DNA of 11,554 nt. Source: Phycisphaerales bacterium. Its GTDB lineage: Bacteria > Planctomycetota > Phycisphaerae > Phycisphaerales > SM1A02. The notes below the pieces were generated by a model. It saw only the letters and a program-made list of their open reading frames with translations, had not been told where the DNA came from and ran no database searches. Positions within the stretch are counted from its first letter, which is position 1. Every line of letters starts with the position of its first letter. Of the stretch, positions 6,248-11,554 are shown piece after piece. The DNA lies in NCBI GenBank assembly GCA_022447165.1, contig JAKVBR010000041.1, forward strand, positions 1 to 11,554. Reading direction: 5' to 3'. Both the position numbers and the translations under genes were made by a program.

Positions 6248-7747
6248 TCACTCTGGAAGCATCATCGCTTGATTGGCATCCACAATCATTGATGAAAGTG
6301 CAAATGGACCACCAATGGCAATGATTGCTGAAAGAATCGCTGCAATGAGTGGCCATTTCAGCGCGACTGTCACGCGCTGACTTTGCTCAGTGAGTGGAGA
6401 GAGAATCGCAAGCCCAATAATCTTTAAGTAATACCATGCACTAACTGCACTTGTAAGTGCTGCAATGACGACGAGAAGAATTTGACCTGCTGAAATCGCT
6501 GCGATAAAGAGGAGAAGTTTGCCCCAGAACCCAAACAGTGGTGGGATACCAAGAAGTGAGCCGCTTGAAATTGCAAGAGATGATGCTGCAAGTGGATTGT
6601 GCTTATAAAGCCCCGCAATATCTTCTAAGCGGTCAACCCTGTGACCTTCTTTAGTAAGCGACGCAATAGTTGCAAAAGCGCCAGTGTTTGTCAGACCATA
6701 AATCACAAGGTAGATAAAGACTGCTGTGAGACCGAGAGGTGGACCTGCGATGACGCCCATAAGCATGTAACCACTATGAGCAATTGAAGAATAACCCAGC
6801 ATGCGTTGCGTTGATTGTTGCAATAGTGCACCAATGTTCCCAAGAATCATCGTGAGAACTGCAATGACCCAAAGTGACATTTCAATCACCGGAGGCAAAC
6901 CTCGCTCCCAACCAATCATTGAAAGAAGAAGGATGATTGCGAGCATACCTGCCGTCTTAGGAATGAATGCAAGGAATGCTGTAACTGGTGCTGCCGTGCC
7001 TTGATAGACATCAGGTGCATACAGATGCAACGGTGCAGCGGCAATCTTGTAACACAAACCAAAGAGTGACAACAAGACACCGATGATTGCAAAGAAGGTT
7101 AGCCCGCCACCGACTGCCATCTGTGCTTGGAACGTCGCTGAAATCTCTTGGAGAACGAGCGAACCCGTTGAGACATAAATGAGCGCAAATCCGTACAACA
7201 TCAGCCCCGCAGACATAGCTCCAAGGAAGAAATATTTCATCGCTGCTTCTTGTGCGATTCTAGACCAACGACTCATAGCAACCATGACATAGGTTGGTAA
7301 TGAAACGAGTTCAAGTGCGAGGAAAAGCCAAATCAAGTCACGCGCTTCGCAGACGAGCATTAGACCTGTCACGCTCAGGAGGAGCAAGCCATGGAATTCG
7401 CCACCACTGCTGCGGAGTGCATGGAATCTGTCCTTCCCCTTAGCAACCGCATGTTCATAGTTTCGATCAATAAGCCCGCCTGCAGCCATCACCAAGATAA
7501 TGGAGATGATTGCAGTAAAGAATTTTACATATGCCCCAAGATGCGGGAAGAGTGCGTCACTCGTTTCAACTGCACTTGAGTTGTACACAAAAGGAACTGA
7601 AACCGCAGATGCAAGTAAGAATCCACAAGCAATGAAACCAACTCTTCTGCGGATTACAGCAAGATTAGATAGACCCGCGATGACGCAAACTATTGCACCG
7701 AAGAGCAGGATAAACTCTGGGGTTAAGAGGAATAAACGATCAACCAT
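6248..7747 (-). CDS. nuoN: NADH-quinone oxidoreductase subunit N (complex I)
   Basis: NuoN is one of three antiporter-like subunits in the membrane arm of respiratory complex I and carries one of the proton channels. At 499 aa it is close to E. coli NuoN (485 aa). The TM5 glutamate lies in LALELVSLPTYVM (Glu146). Channel lysines are seen in LCYKIAAAPLH (Lys234, followed by YAPDVYQGTAAPVTAF) and FIPKTAG (Lys264), matching E. coli Glu133, Lys217 and Lys247. TQRMLGYSSIAHSGYMLMG is the typical later helix. The frame can be read back to a TTG at 7765, but the real start is ATG 7747: a perfect AGGAGG lies 6 nt upstream, and this ATG overlaps the end of nuoM by 8 bp (7740-7747). It is the last gene of the operon, with its stop 1 bp from that of the convergent membrane-protein gene. 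A T-rich stretch follows on the minus strand, but without a stem. Confidence 0.97.
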   Translation of the reverse strand: MVDRLFLLTPEFILLFGAIVCVIAGLSNLAVIRRRVGFIACGFLLASAVSVPFVYNSSAVETSDALFPHLGAYVKFFTAIISIILVMAAGGLIDRNYEHAVAKGKDRFHALRSSGGEFHGLLLLSVTGLMLVCEARDLIWLFLALELVSLPTYVMVAMSRWSRIAQEAAMKYFFLGAMSAGLMLYGFALIYVSTGSLVLQEISATFQAQMAVGGGLTFFAIIGVLLSLFGLCYKIAAAPLHLYAPDVYQGTAAPVTAFLAFIPKTAGMLAIILLLSMIGWERGLPPVIEMSLWVIAVLTMILGNIGALLQQSTQRMLGYSSIAHSGYMLMGVIAGPPLGLTAVFIYLVIYGLTNTGAFATIASLTKEGHRVDRLEDIAGLYKHNPLAASSLAISSGSLLGIPPLFGFWGKLLLFIAAISAGQILLVVIAALTSAVSAWYYLKIIGLAILSPLTEQSQRVTVALKWPLIAAILSAIIAIGGPFALSSMIVDANQAMMLPE

Positions 7748-9329
7748 TTTGTTCCTCCTCAACAACTATTGCTACTTCTTCTTGAAGTTCAAGTTGTTCA
7801 ACAATTGCAGGATATGGCGCTAACACGCCTTCTATTGAACCCCTCATCGCATCAGTCAAAATCGTTGGCTGAACACCAATCCAAATACAGAGCGCTGCGA
7901 GTGGTGCTAGTACACCAATCTCTCTTGCTGACAAATCTGTCGAAAGCACATGGTGTTCATGATGGTGCTCTGGCTCGCGAAGTGGTCCAAACACAACTTT
8001 GCCAACCATAATGAGAAGGTACATCGCAGCGAGCACCATGCCAAGTGCTGCGAATGCGGCGTAGCAAGGACCAAGTACGCCCGGATATGACTCAGCGTCT
8101 GGTGTCGAAATGAATGTACCAATCAAACACATAAACTCACTGACAAATCCATTCAGCCCAGGCAAACCAACACTAGATAGAACAAAGAAAACCATAAACA
8201 CAGACCACACTGGCATCTTCTTTGCAAGACCACCAATCACATTCATGTCTCTTGTGTGGTATCGCTCATACATCATTCCGATGAGGAAGAAGAGCGCGCC
8301 TGTTGAAAGACCGTGGTTCAGCATATAGAGCACTGAGCCCTCAAGACCAATTGGGTTGAGGGCAACAAGCCCAAGGACGCAGAAGCCCAAGTGGCTGACA
8401 GATGAATACGCAACGAGTTTCTTAATGTCATCTTGGACCCAGCAAATAAGGGCAGCATACAAAATGCCAATAATCGCTAGGACTGCAATGAGTGGTGTAT
8501 ACACAACAAGCGCTTCTGGCACCATTGGCAGTACAAACCGATACACACCAAACGTGCCTAATTTGAGGAGGACGCCAGCAAGGATAACTGAGCCCGCAGT
8601 TGGTGCTTCAGTGTGTGCAAGTGGTAACCACGTATGCACTGGGAAAACAGGGATCTTGACCGCAAAGCCCGAGAGCAGTGCGAGGAGCACCCACGCCTGT
8701 TCTGTAGATGTCATCTGGGTTGATGCAAAAGCAGTTAAGTCGCTGATCGCAAATGACCAAGTGCCAAATGAAGCAACCTGATATTGCCAAGCAACATAAA
8801 CAAACCCAGCAAGCGCTATAAGTGAACCCGTGAATGTGTAAATGAAGAATTTGACGCTTGCATGTGCTCTGTTATCACCACCATAAATTGCGATGAGGAA
8901 GAACATCGGAACAAGTGTCAATTCAAAACAAACATAAAAGAGAATCAAGTCCTGAGCAGTAAACACACCGAGCATCGCTGTCTCAAGTATGAGTAGCCAC
9001 GCGTAATACTCGCGACGCCTCTTCGAAACTGCTGTAAATGAACCCCAAATACAAATTGGCGTGAGAAGTGTTGTCAGCAGTACAAGAAGCATGCCCACAG
9101 AATCAACGCCAATATCAAGCGTTAACCCAAGCGAGTTAATCCAGGGCATCGGCGAACGAAGACATATACCAGACGTGCCCCAACATTGGAATTGAACTGC
9201 CATGATGATGCTCATGACGAAAACAATCATTGAAGTGCCAAGCGCAATCCACTTTGCAAGTGGCGCGCGTGCAGGGAAAATACAGCATGCTCCAACAAGT
9301 GGGAGTAATAGAAGTAGCCATAAACTCAT
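7740..9329 (-). CDS. nuoM: NADH-quinone oxidoreductase subunit M (complex I)
   Basis: NuoM is the middle antiporter-like subunit of the complex I membrane arm and pumps protons in response to quinone reduction. At 529 aa it is near E. coli NuoM (509 aa). FYVCFELTLVPMFFLIAIYG carries Glu136 (E. coli Glu144). AVKIPVFPVHTWLPLAHTEA carries Lys225 (E. coli Lys234), and GVLLKLGTFGVYRF carries Lys256 (E. coli Lys265). DDIKKLVAYSSVSHLGF near 290-306 is the typical TM10 region. The C-terminus is an unusually acidic tail (EEVAIVVEEEQNG), part of which also encodes the nuoN Shine-Dalgarno. The start is ATG 9329, overlapping the nuoL stop as ATGA (9326-9329), with GGAGG 6 nt upstream at 9336-9340. Translation with nuoL and nuoN is probably coupled. 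Confidence 0.98.
   Translation of the reverse strand: MSLWLLLLLPLVGACCIFPARAPLAKWIALGTSMIVFVMSIIMAVQFQCWGTSGICLRSPMPWINSLGLTLDIGVDSVGMLLVLLTTLLTPICIWGSFTAVSKRRREYYAWLLILETAMLGVFTAQDLILFYVCFELTLVPMFFLIAIYGGDNRAHASVKFFIYTFTGSLIALAGFVYVAWQYQVASFGTWSFAISDLTAFASTQMTSTEQAWVLLALLSGFAVKIPVFPVHTWLPLAHTEAPTAGSVILAGVLLKLGTFGVYRFVLPMVPEALVVYTPLIAVLAIIGILYAALICWVQDDIKKLVAYSSVSHLGFCVLGLVALNPIGLEGSVLYMLNHGLSTGALFFLIGMMYERYHTRDMNVIGGLAKKMPVWSVFMVFFVLSSVGLPGLNGFVSEFMCLIGTFISTPDAESYPGVLGPCYAAFAALGMVLAAMYLLIMVGKVVFGPLREPEHHHEHHVLSTDLSAREIGVLAPLAALCIWIGVQPTILTDAMRGSIEGVLAPYPAIVEQLELQEEVAIVVEEEQNG
7754..7759 (-). promoter_or_regulatory. Perfect Shine-Dalgarno AGGAGG deciding the nuoN start
   Basis: AGGAGG on the minus strand lies 6 nt upstream of ATG 7747, inside the last codons of nuoM (the Glu-rich tail). 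It argues against the more upstream TTG at 7765, which lies on the other side of this site. Confidence 0.8.
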
Positions 9330-11479
9330 TGGCCACCTCCAGATTGTGCTGATACGTATTGGATCAATTCAACAATCTCTGGCATGAATAACATGAGTAA
9401 GCCCACAAGAAGTGCGCCACCTACCATTGATACTCCATAACTCTGCACTGAACCATTTGCAAGTGGCGCAAACCATTTAGCAATGATTCTTGGCATCGCT
9501 GCTGTACCGTTGACGATCAGCATATCGATGATGTATTTATCAAAGAGTGCAAACACTTTACCTGTAATCCAAAGCGGACTTCGTATGAGTGCTATGTAAA
9601 CCTCATCGACATACCACTTGTGCTCCATCGCAGTCGGGAGCCAGCGAGTAGTCCTGCTCGAAAGCAATTTGCTTCGCACTTTATCTGCAGCTTTTCTATT
9701 AAGAAGATGGAAGAAGAACGCAATCGCGATTCCGATGAATCCAACCGTTGCGGAGATGTAATACATCGCTTTGTGTGGGTCCATACCTAGAATTGAACCG
9801 TGGTGATCTTCTCCATGGCCGTGTGCCATTCCTGGCAAACCATGTTTGCCGGGAGAATCATTGACCATCTCTGCAACCCATCCACCATGCAGTCCTTCAG
9901 TTGTGTTTTCTGTAAAGTAAGGAACTGCTGCTAACACCGCGCCAATTGAAACAATGACGAGCACAGTATTAATCGCGATACGAGGCGCATGAGGGTGGAA
10001 TGATGCTGGGTCTTCGCCATGTAACTCATCCCCTGCTTCATACATCTTCTCGCCACAACACACCCTAAACCAAACTCTGAACGTGTAGTACGCAGTCAGG
10101 CCAGCAGTGAAGATTGCAATCCAACCGAGGACTTTAAATCCAGGGCCATGAGTCACAAATGCTTCAGCAAGAATTGCGTCTTTAGAAAAGTATCCGGAAG
10201 TTAACGGGAATCCTGCAAGGCAGAGGCAACCGATGAGCATCGTGTAACTCACGATTTTCCAACCCTTCATGTGTCTAAGCCCTGACAATTTTCTTAAGTC
10301 AAGTTGACCAGCAAACCCGTGCATGATTGCACCGCAAGTCAAGAAGAGAACGGCCTTGAAGAATGCGTGTGTAAAGACGTGATAGGCAGCACCAAACGAT
10401 GTGATGACACCGAGACCAAGGAACATGTACCCGAGTTGAGACACTGTCGAATACGCCATGATTCGCTTAATGTCGTATTGCGCCATACCGATGGTCGCTG
10501 CTAGGAGTGCAGTCAGCCCGCCAACCCACGCGACAACTGGCAGTGCGTAATCGTCGAGGAAGAACAACGGATACGTACGGATAATGAGGTAAACTCCAGC
10601 CGTCACCATCGTTGCTGCATGAATGAGTGCAGACACAGGCGTTGGACCTTCCATCGCATCTGGAAGCCAAACGTACAGGGGCAACTGAGCAGACTTGCCG
10701 AATGCGGCAAGCATGAGTAAGTATGGAATGAGATTGACAGTCCACCCACCAAACGCTGCGTCATGCTGGTGTGATTCCATTGCAGTTGTAATCACGTCAT
10801 ACTGAACAGAACCGAACGTTGACCAAATGAGGTAGATTGCAAGTGCTAATCCGAGGTCGCCAATGCGGTTCACAATGAATGCTTTTTTCGCTGCAGCGAC
10901 TGCTGATGGCTTCGTATAGAAATAACCAATGAGCCAGTACGAAGCAAAACCGACACCTTCCCAGCCCAGATAAAGCATGAGCAAGTTATCACCCATCACG
11001 AGACAACCCATTGCAAAGAGGAAGACACTGACGCCTGCAAAGAAGCGAGTGTATCCCTTGCCTAAGTCATGTTCCATGTATTCAGATGCATAGACGGCAA
11101 TGAGTGTGCCTAGACCTGTCACAAATAGCATCCAAAGCAATGTTAAGGAATCAACATAGAGTGCAAAGTTTGCAATGAAGGCACCATCCGACCAATGCGA
11201 TTGAATCCAATCAAAGAGATGGATGGTCACTGGCCCTTCATAATTGAGAAACAACATCGCAGTAAGGACAAATGCACCTGCGAGCGAAAGGATAGTAATA
11301 ATTGCAGGTAGTTTTGTTTTCACTTTCATTGCGGCACATACACCACATAAGATGAGCGACAACAACGGAAGCCAAAGAATGAAACCTGCCCACGCAAACT
11401 GTGGCGCGTTAATGATCTGATCAATTGGCACTGCTGGCATACCTATTGGCATTGAAATGAGTTGCATCAATCCATTCAT
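9326..11479 (-). CDS. nuoL: NADH-quinone oxidoreductase subunit L (complex I)
   Basis: NuoL is the distal antiporter-like subunit of complex I; its long C-terminal lateral helix runs along the membrane arm. YLGWEGVGFASYWLIGYFY carries Glu174 (E. coli Glu144), and GKSAQLPLYVWLPDAMEGPT carries Lys262 (E. coli Lys229), followed by PVSALIHAATMVTAGVYLI. KKAFIVNRIGDLG and DIKRIMAYSTVSQLGYMFLG are further family signatures. The C-terminal section (KWYVDEVYIALIRSP near 621-635, then LFDKYIIDMLIVNG) is the typical lateral-helix region. At 717 aa it exceeds E. coli NuoL (613 aa): about 30 residues are added at the N-terminus, and a larger polar, His-rich section (about 485-575, with MAHGHGEDHHG) lies between later helices. 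The start is ATG 11479, overlapping the nuoK stop as ATGA, with GGAGAG (11493 down to 11488) 8 nt upstream. Confidence 0.98.
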   Translation of the reverse strand: MNGLMQLISMPIGMPAVPIDQIINAPQFAWAGFILWLPLLSLILCGVCAAMKVKTKLPAIITILSLAGAFVLTAMLFLNYEGPVTIHLFDWIQSHWSDGAFIANFALYVDSLTLLWMLFVTGLGTLIAVYASEYMEHDLGKGYTRFFAGVSVFLFAMGCLVMGDNLLMLYLGWEGVGFASYWLIGYFYTKPSAVAAAKKAFIVNRIGDLGLALAIYLIWSTFGSVQYDVITTAMESHQHDAAFGGWTVNLIPYLLMLAAFGKSAQLPLYVWLPDAMEGPTPVSALIHAATMVTAGVYLIIRTYPLFFLDDYALPVVAWVGGLTALLAATIGMAQYDIKRIMAYSTVSQLGYMFLGLGVITSFGAAYHVFTHAFFKAVLFLTCGAIMHGFAGQLDLRKLSGLRHMKGWKIVSYTMLIGCLCLAGFPLTSGYFSKDAILAEAFVTHGPGFKVLGWIAIFTAGLTAYYTFRVWFRVCCGEKMYEAGDELHGEDPASFHPHAPRIAINTVLVIVSIGAVLAAVPYFTENTTEGLHGGWVAEMVNDSPGKHGLPGMAHGHGEDHHGSILGMDPHKAMYYISATVGFIGIAIAFFFHLLNRKAADKVRSKLLSSRTTRWLPTAMEHKWYVDEVYIALIRSPLWITGKVFALFDKYIIDMLIVNGTAAMPRIIAKWFAPLANGSVQSYGVSMVGGALLVGLLMLFMPEIVELIQYVSAQSGGGQ

Positions 11480-11554
11480 TCTTGCAACTCTCCATATGCA
11501 TCTGCTTCAAGCGAATCGCCCTGCCTGTGTAACAACACGACGAGCGCAAGTGCA
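11476..11554 (-). CDS. nuoK: NADH-quinone oxidoreductase subunit K (complex I), C-terminal 25 residues only
   Basis: On the minus strand the frame from 11553 to the TGA at 11478-11476 reads ALALVVLLHRQGD, then SLEADAYGELQE. This matches the usual NuoK ending: a final hydrophobic helix, a basic turn (the family often has LYRR here) and a short acidic tail. NuoK is a three-helix subunit of about 100 aa in the proton-translocating part of complex I, so the first three quarters of the gene lie beyond the window. Its stop overlaps the nuoL start by 4 bp (11476-11479). Position next to nuoL in the conserved K-L-M-N order strongly supports the call despite the short visible piece. Confidence 0.88.
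   Translation of the reverse strand, partial: ALALVVLLHRQGDSLEADAYGELQE

Noticed and set aside
7748..7765. Longer nuoN starting at TTG 7765
   Set aside because: The perfect AGGAGG lies downstream of that TTG and is correctly spaced for ATG 7747, which also overlaps the nuoM stop in the pattern of the rest of the operon.
7500..7823. 107-aa plus-strand ORF across the nuoM/nuoN junction
   Set aside because: It is antisense to two well-supported genes, with no ribosome binding site or protein-like pattern.
8356..8781. 141-aa plus-strand ORF
   Set aside because: It is antisense to the strongly conserved core of nuoM; its composition is that of a shadow frame and no domain is recognisable.
10467..10745. 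92-aa minus-strand ORF inside nuoL
   Set aside because: It is out of frame within nuoL over highly conserved residues; Cys/Arg/Ser-rich shadow translation.
1..11554. CRISPR arrays, tRNA or rRNA genes, insertion sequences, phage genes
   Set aside because: No regularly spaced repeats, cloverleaf-type sequence, transposase or integrase motifs, or terminal inverted repeats were seen by eye; almost every base is in a supported gene.

Overview
The window comes from a bacterium and is almost entirely coding, on both strands. It carries the end of a respiratory complex I (nuo) operon and a separate three-gene operon. Everything points to a bacterial heterotroph with mid-range G+C (mid-40s percent by eye). 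A cleavable export signal on a thiol-redox protein carrying a DsbD-alpha-like domain fits a diderm envelope. The long NuoL, the exported DUF255 protein and the short POT transporter would suit Planctomycetota or another PVC-type marine lineage, but nothing seen is diagnostic, so that placement is a weak guess.

Layout. (1) 2-1069 (+): the C-terminal part of a gene that begins before the window, with beta-propeller (PD40/TolB-like) signatures and no assigned function. (2) 1079-5335 (-): a compact operon read right to left. It encodes an exported thioredoxin-fold DUF255/YyaL-type protein with a DsbD-alpha-like C-terminal domain, then a single-domain asparaginase-like protein, then a POT-family proton-coupled peptide transporter. 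The gaps are +5 bp and -8 bp, and the Shine-Dalgarno of each downstream gene lies in the end of the upstream gene. (3) 5336-5433: a 98-bp divergent intergenic region that must serve both the operon and the gene to its right. It contains a small perfect inverted repeat, two weak -10-like boxes and a possible 8-codon leader ORF. (4) 5434-6246 (+): a seven-helix membrane protein of unknown function. (5) 6248-11554 (-): nuoK (last 25 codons), nuoL, nuoM and nuoN, overlapping by 4, 4 and 8 bp. All three antiporter-like subunits keep the key charged residues of the proton channels. nuoN ends the operon, 1 bp from the stop of the convergent membrane-protein gene.

How the genes work together. NuoK/L/M/N form the proton-pumping membrane arm of complex I. 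The proton gradient it builds is what a POT transporter uses to import di- and tripeptides. The asparaginase-like protein could act on asparagine or a related amide released from peptides. The exported redox protein probably works on thiols or disulfides in the envelope; its link to the other two genes of its operon is not obvious.

The best candidates for something not yet described are the exported DUF255 + DsbD-alpha-like fusion, its tight coupling to a mini-asparaginase and a peptide transporter, and the orphan seven-helix protein sharing its promoter region. No RNA genes, CRISPR arrays, insertion sequences or long repeats were seen, and no stretch over 300 bases lacks a gene.
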